The notes beneath the pieces were generated by a model. That model saw only the letters and a program-made list of their open reading frames with translations, was not told the origin of the DNA and searched no databases. Below are positions 31,075-39,575 of a DNA stretch of 64,000 nucleotides, piece by piece. The stretch is from the NCBI GenBank assembly GCA_002102555.1, contig MCFL01000044.1:124001-188000 (forward strand), in the 5' to 3' direction. Numbering within the stretch: position 1 is the stretch's first letter; each line of letters opens with the position of its first letter. The position numbers were made by a program, and so were the translations under genes. Origin of the DNA: Catenaria anguillulae PL171. Taxonomy: Eukaryota > Blastocladiomycota > Blastocladiomycetes > Blastocladiales > Catenariaceae.

Positions 31075-33048
31075 ATGACCGACCCGTCCGCCACCCAAAC
31101 AATGGGTGATCCGCCTCGCCCCCCGCCTGATCAACAGGCCAAAACCCCCGATATTGTCACTGCCCCCGCCCGCTCTGCCGCCCCCCGCCCCGCTCCCCTC
31201 CGCTTTGCCGCTCCGGCCGACGACGACGACAAGATGGACGAAGACGTCCCGACTCCGACCCGCCCTACCGCTAACCAACGTTTCTTTGCTTCCTGCCTCC
31301 TGGCCAACATGCCTGGTACGTCCCGCGCCGAAAAGCTGAACACCGCTCGCTTCCAGTACCATACTGGGGCTTTCGAAAAGTCCGCTTGTAACTTTAGCAT
31401 CCCTCGGGTTTTTGCTGAGGGGGTACGTCAACCGGATCTCGAATCCATTGTGATCGAGTTTTACACTGGTGAGGGCCGTGACGACGCGGTCCAACACGCC
31501 CGCCCGCTTCATGGATCCGAGGGTGTCACCACCATCCTCGAAATGTACACCCCGCCTACTGTTGCCCCGATCACCCAGGTCTCGGCTATTTACTTGTACG
31601 ACGCCCCTGCTGGCATCGTTCCGGCTGCCATTGCTGCTCGCTTGGCGGAGAAGCTCCCGCCCACTGCTCGCGTCAAGGTGTTCGCACCAGACGTCTACGA
31701 CCGCTTCTACGGGGTGTGGAGGGCCGAGATCGTCTCGCCTGACCACGCCGCAATCTCGTCTCGCTTGCTTTGCCTTGGCGGCATCACTGTCGCCGACCAC
31801 CTGCTCCGGATCGCGGGCACGTTCCACGCCGCCCGCAACTGCCGCCGCACAGACCGCGACACCATGCTCCACCTGTACGGTATCCCTGCCGGTGCCACTG
31901 CCATTCTGATTGGCAAGGCGCTTCAGAATGCTGGTCTCTCTGCGTCCGCCTGGCGCATTGAGTTGAACAAGGATGGCAAGAAATTGTCACGTGCGGTGGT
32001 CGTTTTTCCGTCTGCTGACGCTGCAGAGGCAGCCACGCATGTCAAGGTTAGGTACACTTGGCATGACCTCGATGTCGCGCTTGTGTGGGCTCCGGCCAGC
32101 ACCCCTCTGTGTTTCGCCTGCCACAAAAGTGGCCACGCCGCAGCAACCTGCCCCCGCAGCCGCTCACTCCGTGCAGCTCAGCAGTCCCGCAAGACAATCC
32201 GCGATGCTCTCTCCTCTGCTCCCGCCCACACCTCAATCATTCCCATCCGCTCCCTTGCCCCCTCTCTTGTCCGCCCCGGCATGTCCTTCCGTGATGCTGC
32301 CTCCGCCTCTAACCCCGACTTCCCTGCCCTCGACTCTGCCCGTCCTGCTCCTGCCAAATCCTCACTTTCAGCGCCGCAAAACACCACTCCCTCCTCGCAA
32401 GAAATCCTTCTCCTCCACCAAAAGATTGATGACATCAGCTCCGAGGTGACCACACTCAAATCTCGCCCTGGCCCAGGCACCACGGCCCCGGCCGCGCCTG
32501 CTCTCACGCTCTCTGATGTCAAAGACCTTCTCACTGACACTCTGAAACCGGTTCTCCAGGACCTCGCGCGCTTCCAAAAGCAGCAGTTCAAGCTGATCGA
32601 GGCAGTGACTGCACTGCAAAACGAGCGGGCTCGGTTCAACCAGATGCTCGTTTCCGCGGCGCAAGAAGAAACTGTCGCACTTGCCCCCAACACCCGCGGA
32701 GCGGTGAAGCGCGCAAAGCTCAACGACTCGGCGGCGTCCTCCTCGTCCGCCACGTCAAGGGCTCCTCCGCTGTCCCAAAACCAACTGGCGGCAGTCGCAC
32801 AGCTCACGGCATCCACGACCATGGAACACCAAGTTCGATTCTTGGAATCCATGCAGGCAAGCATCCAAACGAGCCTGCAAAAGACCATGCACTTCTTTGC
32901 CAGCAGCCTCGCCCAGCACATGGGCCGCGAGCTCCCAGTCCCTATCATCGAGCTGACGGCACCCGACTTTGACCCTCATCTTGTGGTTGACGCAGCTAGC
33001 GGGCCTGCCAATCACGAAGTCCCCGTCCTCCCCAACTACCAACAATGA
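31075..33048 (+). CDS. LINE ORF1: gag-like nucleic-acid-binding protein (657 aa)
   Basis: Pro-rich N-terminus, then a globular RRM-like region (about residues 170-340), then a CCHC zinc knuckle C-x2-C-x4-H-x4-C (CFACHKSGHAAATC, about 344-357). A Ser/Pro linker and a C-terminal helical, Gln-rich segment (residues about 450-620) follow and could mediate multimerisation. Expected to coat the element RNA in ribonucleoprotein particles. The stop TGA overlaps the ORF2 start in the tetranucleotide ATGA, implying coupled re-initiation of translation. Confidence 0.88.
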   Translation: MTDPSATQTMGDPPRPPPDQQAKTPDIVTAPARSAAPRPAPLRFAAPADDDDKMDEDVPTPTRPTANQRFFASCLLANMPGTSRAEKLNTARFQYHTGAFEKSACNFSIPRVFAEGVRQPDLESIVIEFYTGEGRDDAVQHARPLHGSEGVTTILEMYTPPTVAPITQVSAIYLYDAPAGIVPAAIAARLAEKLPPTARVKVFAPDVYDRFYGVWRAEIVSPDHAAISSRLLCLGGITVADHLLRIAGTFHAARNCRRTDRDTMLHLYGIPAGATAILIGKALQNAGLSASAWRIELNKDGKKLSRAVVVFPSADAAEAATHVKVRYTWHDLDVALVWAPASTPLCFACHKSGHAAATCPRSRSLRAAQQSRKTIRDALSSAPAHTSIIPIRSLAPSLVRPGMSFRDAASASNPDFPALDSARPAPAKSSLSAPQNTTPSSQEILLLHQKIDDISSEVTTLKSRPGPGTTAPAAPALTLSDVKDLLTDTLKPVLQDLARFQKQQFKLIEAVTALQNERARFNQMLVSAAQEETVALAPNTRGAVKRAKLNDSAASSSSATSRAPPLSQNQLAAVAQLTASTTMEHQVRFLESMQASIQTSLQKTMHFFASSLAQHMGRELPVPIIELTAPDFDPHLVVDAASGPANHEVPVLPNYQQ

Positions 33049-36000
33049 GTAACGACCGACAACCACCACCACCCATACCCCCGATACCCAATCCATCACC
33101 TTCCTTCCGCATCAATCTCGCCGTCGCCAACTGCAGGGGTGTACAGAGTGCTGCTGCAAGCGGCAAACTGTTCTCGCTCCTGGATTGGATGCGCGGCGGG
33201 CTTGATGTGGACATTTCCTTCCTCAACGAAACCAAAGCCTCTCAAACCTCGCTCAAGCGTGCTACCCAGTACACTGACCTACCTTTCACCTTCTTTTCTA
33301 CTGTTGATACCCTACACACAATGGGCAGCGGCGCCGCCATCGCGGTCCGTAACTCATTGTGTTGTTTTCTAGATCCTCCTCAATTCCTTGTAGGCTACGC
33401 CGTCCATCTTCCTCTTCGCCTCGCGACCGGCAGTCGATTGCACCTTATATCCATCTACCTCTCGCCCGACAGCGGCCGGCACGTTCCCAAGTCCTACCTT
33501 CCGACTCACCTCCAATCTCGCCTGCCTGCTTCGGTTCTGCTGACCAAGGCATTGTCCATCTTCATCTCGGACGTGTGTACTCGCGCTCGTGATGCTGGCG
33601 ACCATGTCGTGGTTGGTGGTGACTGGAACTGCAGTGACGGATCACCCCGTGCAGCCCTGGTCCAGAAACTCGAGACTCGTCACCACCTTGTTGATGTTGC
33701 TGAGGCGTTTGGCGACATGCAACCTACCCACGACCGCAACCGACTTGACCGGATTCTGATTGATGAAGGTCTTGCTCACTATTTCAATGGGTACGCTGTC
33801 ACGTGGCCCGCCGACGTGCCCGACAACCCGCTCATGGGTCTCGACCATGCAATCATCTCGGCGCGCACGAGTTTGGGTACCCTTCTCGACCGCGAGCTGA
33901 TTCGCAAGATGGAGTCGTGCGCAAAGGCGGCGCAGCGGCAGGTCCTGGATTTGCCCGAGTGCACGCCGAGGATGTGGGAAGCGTATCAGGGCGAGTGTGC
34001 GCGGGCAGTGACCGAGGCAGACGTGCTCGACATTATTGCGCGAGGTACACCAGAGTCGCTGGACGCAGCTCAGGTTGCTTGGCACAAGGTGTTGATCGAT
34101 TCGGCCAAGGCCAAGCTCAAGCACCGCAAGGCTGGCGGCAAGACCCCGTTCACGGAGCCGCGCCGCAACACGCCCAACTCGCCCGAGGGTTATCATATCC
34201 TCAAGCTCGACAAATGGCGAAAGCAAGGGTACAAGCTGCCAGGCCCGCAAGGTACGTTTTCCCGTCTCACTGAGCTTGGCATTGACCCGCCCGGCTCGAC
34301 CGAGTCTGAGTGCGCAAAGTACTACGCGCGCGCTCGGCAGGCGCTATCCACGATTGTCCTGGTTCGTGACCAAGCAAAGCTCTCGGAAAAGATCGCCGCG
34401 GCCGTGAAAAGCCGCTTCGAGGCTGCTCCGCACGCCATTGCTGACCTTGTTCGCCGGATCTTTGACCGCACTCGACCTGTCTCGGCCGTTGACTCGGTCC
34501 GGGATGGCGACCGTCTGTCGTTCGACCCGGACGACATCATCACCCAGATTGCTGTGCTCATGTCTGTCAGCTTCAAGGGTGAAGTGTTTGACCCCGAGGG
34601 GTTCGATGCCTATTGGACTGAAGCGTGGTCGCCCAAGTCGCACGACAAGATTCCGCCCGAGGCGTGGGCGGGTGTCATGGTCGCTATCACGGTCGAGGAA
34701 CTGCGGGCGGCGCTGAGCTCGGCGGGCGTCGACAAGGCACCTGGCGTGAGTCAAATCACGATGCGCATGATTCGCGAATCGGGCCCAGAGTGTCTTGAGG
34801 TGCTTGCCGCTTTGTGCACTGCGTGCTTGCATCAGAAACGGGTGCCGGAGGCGTGGAAAGAGGGCTCGATCTACCTGTTGCCCAAGTCCGAGGAGGGATT
34901 TGTTGGGTTGACGGAGGGGATGCGGCCAATTACGTTGCTCGAGTGTGCCAGCAAGCTTCTTATGAAGGTGCTGTTGACTCGTATATACAAGGTCATGCTG
35001 TCATATCCAGTGTTGGAGGGTGCCTGTCACTCCACCTTGCCGGGGACTGACGCATCGACCCCGATCTCGATCCTGCACGCTGCCTTTGAACAGCAGTGGG
35101 CGCAAGGGTACGTTCCGGAACACGCTGCCGGCAAGGGCCAGCTCTTTGCGTTTTTCGAGGACAAGTCCAAGGCCTTTGATTCAGTTCCGCACGAGGCACT
35201 GCGGCTTGCTCTCCGGCGTATCAACATGCCCGAATCGTTTGTGTCGTTCTATTGCGATGGGTACTTGGCAGGCCGGGTTGCGCGAGTGATCACGTCGTAC
35301 GGACTTTCTGATCCCGTGCCGATTGAGCGAGGTGTGCCGCAAGGCGCCGTTGAATCGCCGCTGATGTGGGCCATTTTCTACGATGTGCTCTTGTCGGCGG
35401 TGAACACTGACCCCTCCATTCTCGGAGTTACGATCACGGCCCAAACCAACCTCGTCTCTGTAGGTGACCCGCGCAAGCAAAAGGACACGGGTAAGCTCCT
35501 CGGCCGGATCCGCCTGGCCGGCATGGCGTTTGTTGACGACGCCGTCTTCCTCGCCACCACGCGCGCCGACATGGACCGAATATTGCGGCGTGTTGAGCAG
35601 TTCAACGACATGACCAACGTCCGATCCAACCCAAAGAAGGGGGCGGTTTGGATTTTGCACGGGGCGGACAAGGACGAGAGCGACCCGTTTACCATTCACG
35701 GTCAAGACATTCCGCGGGTGAATGACATGACCTCGTTTCGGTATTTGGGCATCTGGGTGGACCACCGTTTCCGCGGTACCAGCGCTCGCAAGTCCATGTT
35801 GGATGTGTTTCGGCGGTGCATCCCGCTGCTGAGACGCAAGGCAGTGACGGGTAAGATGGCAGTGTGGCTTCTTAACGTCGTTGTTTTCCCTAGCGCCCTG
35901 TACCGGACGCTTGGTTTTGTCCCGACGCCCACAACGCTCAACTTGTGCAATGCCATGGCCACGGGTCTCGTCAAGCGCAAGCTTGGCTTGCCCGTCAACC

Positions 36001-38909
36001 ACCCCACCGCCTCTCTGCACCACAAGTCAACAGTCGGCCTGCTCTCCTTTCCCGACCTTGTCCTTGCTGCCCGCCTCACCGACATTCTCACCGCGCTCAA
36101 CGATGACCACCCGCGCAGTGTTGCCATCAAAGCGTCCCTGTGCTTGCTACAGCACAACCTTGCCCTCCCTTTCTGCCCTCTCTCACACCCGCTGCCTGTC
36201 ACAGTTGCTCGCAGTCGCTGCTGGTTTGGCAATCTCCTTCCTCTGATGCATGCCCGCCGCCTCTCTGTCTCGGACTCGACGGGTTCGTTTTTCCTTCCCT
36301 TTGCGCCCGGTGTGCCCTCCTCCCCTACTACGCATGACCCTTGGGGCGGCGCCTCTGTTCCTCTTGTGTCGATTCTTCCCATAGACACATACTCGGCTGC
36401 CGTCAAGTACTTTCGAAACCACAAGCTCAAGTACATGCACGACCTTCTCGACAAGGTGGGCGTTCCTGCCGACTATGCCGAGTTTGGTCATGCCCGCGTG
36501 CACATGGCGATCAGTACCAAACTTGCCGTGCACACTGCCGGCGGCGTTGAGAAGGATGTGGCTGCGTTCCTCGTTGATGCTCTCTTTCGCTTACCCTCGT
36601 CTTTTTCGTCTCACTCGTTCCCTGCCCCATACACCCCGACCGATCACTCCCTTTGTCCTTCCTTTTTGCTTAAATCCCCAACCCTTGCCTCGCCCGATCT
36701 TTTCTCTCTCCCGGGCCTTCCCCCATTTGACCTAGAGTCTCTCGACGTTGACGTCGTTCTCGCATTTTGTTCTCGTGTTTTTCTCCTCTCGCCGCCCACA
36801 GTCGACGCCTGTGACGTTGTCTCGTGCCCTTTTGACCTTGTGCCCGATTTTCTTTCCACCCTTGACCGCCCGCGCCCGCTCATTGCGTACACGGACGGCT
36901 CGCTTTTCGATCCTCCCAGCCCCCTCTTTTCAATTGATACCCCTCTTGACAAGTCTGCTCGTGCGTCTGGGTCGGCGGCCTACTTTCCCGAGCTCGGCTT
37001 TTCCTGCCGTGTCCGACTCCCTCCAGGCGCACATTCGTCCACGCGCGCTGAGGTGTGGGCCATCCTCCTTGCAATTGCATCGGTACCCATCTCGGCTCAC
37101 GTGCACATTTTCACCGACTCGAAGGCAGCTGTCGCCCAGTTCCGCCGTCAGGTCTCGTCCCCCGCATTTCCGTCTCCCCCTCTTCCGCGCTGTCGTGTCC
37201 GGTCTCCGTTTTGCCAAGAATGGGCGGCCGTCCGCTTCGTCATTGCTCACCGCAGGCTCTCTGTCAGTGTCAGCTGGGTCAAGGGTCACTCTGACGACAC
37301 AGCTGACCCGCACCGGGTCCACAATGACATGGCCGATGCGCTTGCAAAGTCGGCGGCGACTGATCTTTCTTCATCCTTCATTTCTCCGCACCTTCTTGCC
37401 TCATCCGACCTTCCCTTTTCGCTCGCTTTCGGCTCGTGCAAAAGCGGCACCGACATGCTCGTTCGCTCCACGGCCGAGCCTGTCGTTGTCGTCAATGGGC
37501 AGCGCCACCGCGTTCGCCACATTCAACCACGCGTCCCTGCCGCCCGTTTGCGTCCTGACTTGACCTCCCTTTCCCGTGTGCAATCCCAAGAACTACTTAC
37601 TCCCACCCATTTTGTTCTCCCCCCTCCCCATCCAGGGTCCGATTCCTCACCAGACTTTCTCTCAACAAACCCGCCTCACCCATCGCTCACGGCCCGTATC
37701 GTCAGCCACGACCCCCGCCGTTTCATTCTCTTCCACTCCCAAGTCCGCGCCCACTACCAGCTCCGCGATGCCGCTCCTCACATCGACTGGTCAGTTGTTC
37801 ACCCCGCCGCGTCCGAATGCGCCTTGCACGACGGTCGCTGCGCGGGTGATCTCTACTCTTCTACTGCGTCCAACACTGTGCTCTCGCGGCGCATCAAGGT
37901 TCGCACCAACAGCCTTCCCACCCGACTCCTCAACTTTACCCGCCGGCCGGATAAGTACCACGAAGGTCCCTGGTGTCCGCGCTGCCCGCTGGCCGACGTA
38001 GCTTACTTTGACGACTCTGTGCACTGGCTCGAGTGCCCTGCAGGAGAGGAAGACCGCGCGGCGGCACAGGCCCTTGCAGTCGGTGCAGTCGCGTCGCTCT
38101 TGTCCACGTTCACGACCAAGCCGATCCGTCGCATGGCGCTTGCGCACCGGCTGGTTGGCCTCTGGCTCAAAGACACCTCCTCGCTCCGCCTCGCTGCTGG
38201 CTGCCTCGTCACGACCCAAGTGATCGACCTACTCCGCCCGATCAGCACGCGCCTCAAGTCCCCTGTTGCGCGCGTCGCCGGCCTCCTCCTCTCGCCCGTC
38301 TCTTACATTCTGTTCGAGCACGTGTGGGAGAGGCACACCAAGGCCATCTACTCCTTTTACCCCGATCCAAACTCGCCCGAGAGCAAGGAAGCGTTGCGGC
38401 TTGCGTGGGAAGCACATGTTGCCATGCTCCCGCCCCAAGACCCGCCGCGGCTGGCGGCGACAGACGCGGTGGTGCCTCGCAAGCGGCACTCCAAGTACGA
38501 CGGATACGTGCCAGTCTACCACCCCACGCCCACGTCCCGGTTTCGCCTGCCCCCAGACATGCCCATGGCCGACCCGCCCCCGTTTGTTGCCCCCGCCCCG
38601 CCTCTTCCACCACCGGCCCAGTTGCGAAAGCAACCCAAGCGGCTTCCCTACAAGATGGTTGCGGCGCTGCCGTCTTCGCTCCCGGCCCCTCTCGATCCTC
38701 CTCTGCCCCTTCCGTCCATCTTTTGCCTGGCGTGTTTGACGCCATACTCCCACCACCTCGACACCCATCACCCGATTCCTCACCGCTGGCGCGGCGTCGC
38801 CATTTCCAAGTTCCTTTGCCCTGTTGGTCGCCACGACCATACCTGTCTTGCTGCCGACGATGCCGCCTCACGGTGGCTTCTGTCTGGTATTGCTCCTCCC
38901 TTTGCGTAG
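33045..38909 (+). CDS. LINE ORF2: APE endonuclease, reverse transcriptase and RNase H (1,954 aa)
   Basis: Catalyses target-primed reverse transcription. N-terminal APE-type endonuclease (about 20-235): NETKAS, GGDWNCSDG, NRLDRILID and the terminal GLDHAII. Reverse transcriptase (about 560-880): GMRPITLLECASKLL, FEDKSKAFDSVPHEAL, GVPQGAVESPL and catalytic box AFVDDAVFLA (FVDD instead of the common YADD/FADD). RNase H (about 1,280-1,460): AYTDGSLF, STRAEVWAILLA, IFTDSKAAV and HNDMADALAKSA provide the D-E-D-D set. A C-terminal zinc motif C-x2-C...H-x4-C follows (CPRCPLADVAYF..HWLEC), then a Pro-rich tail with a second Cys/His cluster. The frame is uninterrupted. Confidence 0.94.
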   Translation: MSNDRQPPPPIPPIPNPSPSFRINLAVANCRGVQSAAASGKLFSLLDWMRGGLDVDISFLNETKASQTSLKRATQYTDLPFTFFSTVDTLHTMGSGAAIAVRNSLCCFLDPPQFLVGYAVHLPLRLATGSRLHLISIYLSPDSGRHVPKSYLPTHLQSRLPASVLLTKALSIFISDVCTRARDAGDHVVVGGDWNCSDGSPRAALVQKLETRHHLVDVAEAFGDMQPTHDRNRLDRILIDEGLAHYFNGYAVTWPADVPDNPLMGLDHAIISARTSLGTLLDRELIRKMESCAKAAQRQVLDLPECTPRMWEAYQGECARAVTEADVLDIIARGTPESLDAAQVAWHKVLIDSAKAKLKHRKAGGKTPFTEPRRNTPNSPEGYHILKLDKWRKQGYKLPGPQGTFSRLTELGIDPPGSTESECAKYYARARQALSTIVLVRDQAKLSEKIAAAVKSRFEAAPHAIADLVRRIFDRTRPVSAVDSVRDGDRLSFDPDDIITQIAVLMSVSFKGEVFDPEGFDAYWTEAWSPKSHDKIPPEAWAGVMVAITVEELRAALSSAGVDKAPGVSQITMRMIRESGPECLEVLAALCTACLHQKRVPEAWKEGSIYLLPKSEEGFVGLTEGMRPITLLECASKLLMKVLLTRIYKVMLSYPVLEGACHSTLPGTDASTPISILHAAFEQQWAQGYVPEHAAGKGQLFAFFEDKSKAFDSVPHEALRLALRRINMPESFVSFYCDGYLAGRVARVITSYGLSDPVPIERGVPQGAVESPLMWAIFYDVLLSAVNTDPSILGVTITAQTNLVSVGDPRKQKDTGKLLGRIRLAGMAFVDDAVFLATTRADMDRILRRVEQFNDMTNVRSNPKKGAVWILHGADKDESDPFTIHGQDIPRVNDMTSFRYLGIWVDHRFRGTSARKSMLDVFRRCIPLLRRKAVTGKMAVWLLNVVVFPSALYRTLGFVPTPTTLNLCNAMATGLVKRKLGLPVNHPTASLHHKSTVGLLSFPDLVLAARLTDILTALNDDHPRSVAIKASLCLLQHNLALPFCPLSHPLPVTVARSRCWFGNLLPLMHARRLSVSDSTGSFFLPFAPGVPSSPTTHDPWGGASVPLVSILPIDTYSAAVKYFRNHKLKYMHDLLDKVGVPADYAEFGHARVHMAISTKLAVHTAGGVEKDVAAFLVDALFRLPSSFSSHSFPAPYTPTDHSLCPSFLLKSPTLASPDLFSLPGLPPFDLESLDVDVVLAFCSRVFLLSPPTVDACDVVSCPFDLVPDFLSTLDRPRPLIAYTDGSLFDPPSPLFSIDTPLDKSARASGSAAYFPELGFSCRVRLPPGAHSSTRAEVWAILLAIASVPISAHVHIFTDSKAAVAQFRRQVSSPAFPSPPLPRCRVRSPFCQEWAAVRFVIAHRRLSVSVSWVKGHSDDTADPHRVHNDMADALAKSAATDLSSSFISPHLLASSDLPFSLAFGSCKSGTDMLVRSTAEPVVVVNGQRHRVRHIQPRVPAARLRPDLTSLSRVQSQELLTPTHFVLPPPHPGSDSSPDFLSTNPPHPSLTARIVSHDPRRFILFHSQVRAHYQLRDAAPHIDWSVVHPAASECALHDGRCAGDLYSSTASNTVLSRRIKVRTNSLPTRLLNFTRRPDKYHEGPWCPRCPLADVAYFDDSVHWLECPAGEEDRAAAQALAVGAVASLLSTFTTKPIRRMALAHRLVGLWLKDTSSLRLAAGCLVTTQVIDLLRPISTRLKSPVARVAGLLLSPVSYILFEHVWERHTKAIYSFYPDPNSPESKEALRLAWEAHVAMLPPQDPPRLAATDAVVPRKRHSKYDGYVPVYHPTPTSRFRLPPDMPMADPPPFVAPAPPLPPPAQLRKQPKRLPYKMVAALPSSLPAPLDPPLPLPSIFCLACLTPYSHHLDTHHPIPHRWRGVAISKFLCPVGRHDHTCLAADDAASRWLLSGIAPPFA

Positions 38910-39164
38910 TCGTCAGCTGACACTGCGCTCAAGGCACGCGGCCGCGTGATTCCAAGGTCGCGTGCACTCTGGTGTATTGGGTTGGTGCCTTTCCTTGCAA
39001 TGCCCAACAACATGCCTTCCGCGCGATTGGTCAGCACACCACTTTTGGCTCGATCTGAACCTCCGTATTGGCGTTGGGTGCATACAGTGTTTGGTCCTGA
39101 TTTGTTGTTGTAATTTTTTCTCGCACGTGAGTCTGAATTCCTCAATTTCAATACAATACCGATA

Positions 39165-39181
39165 AGTTAAAGCCCCTTGAA
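39165..39181 (+). repeat. 17-bp target-site duplication of the non-LTR element, right copy
   Basis: Exact copy of 30933-30949; contains an orphan 12-nt piece of the tRNA-Ala 5' end. Confidence 0.9.
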
Positions 39182-39575
39182 CACCCAATTCCGCCATGTC
39201 TTATGGCCCGGCGGCCTTGATGAAGGTCGAAAATGGGCAAGATGACTGCACTTGCCCCTGCTTGCCCCTGCTGGTTGTCGCGCTGGTGCAACTCTTTGGG
39301 CACCTGAATTGAGGTTTCCAATGATTTGGACAAGCGAGGGAGCGTGTGAGATACTGGTTTGCTTTGGCGCCCCAAGACCCCCAAGACACGGATGGGAGCC
39401 AGTGGAGCAGCGATGTGGACGGAAATGGTAAGAATCAATAATTGAATACATAGAGAGACACTCTGTCGAAGCGAAATCAAGCGCGGGACTGAGGAGAACA
39501 CAAAAAAAAAGAGCCGGAAAGAGTACAGTTTGGTGGAAAGCACACACTCGAAAGAATCACACATCCACACCGAAC
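39182..39575. other. Intergenic, original 5' flank of the tRNA-Ala gene
   Basis: Before the LINE insertion this lay directly upstream of the tRNA. It contains a direct repeat of CTTGCCCCTG at 39252-39271 and an A-run near 39510. No gene seen. Confidence 0.55.

Larger units (their letters stand above)
30950..39164 (+). mobile_element. Non-LTR (LINE-type) retrotransposon inserted at a tRNA-Ala gene
   Basis: An 8.2-kb element with two overlapping intact ORFs: a gag-like CCHC protein, then an endonuclease/reverse transcriptase/RNase H protein. It is bounded by a 17-bp target duplication and has no long terminal repeats. The 5' UTR is about 125 bp and the 3' UTR about 255 bp. The 3' end (..caataccgata) has no poly(A). 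An APE-type endonuclease together with RNase H suggests the Tad/I group of LINEs. Both ORFs are open, so the copy is young and possibly active. Confidence 0.9.
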
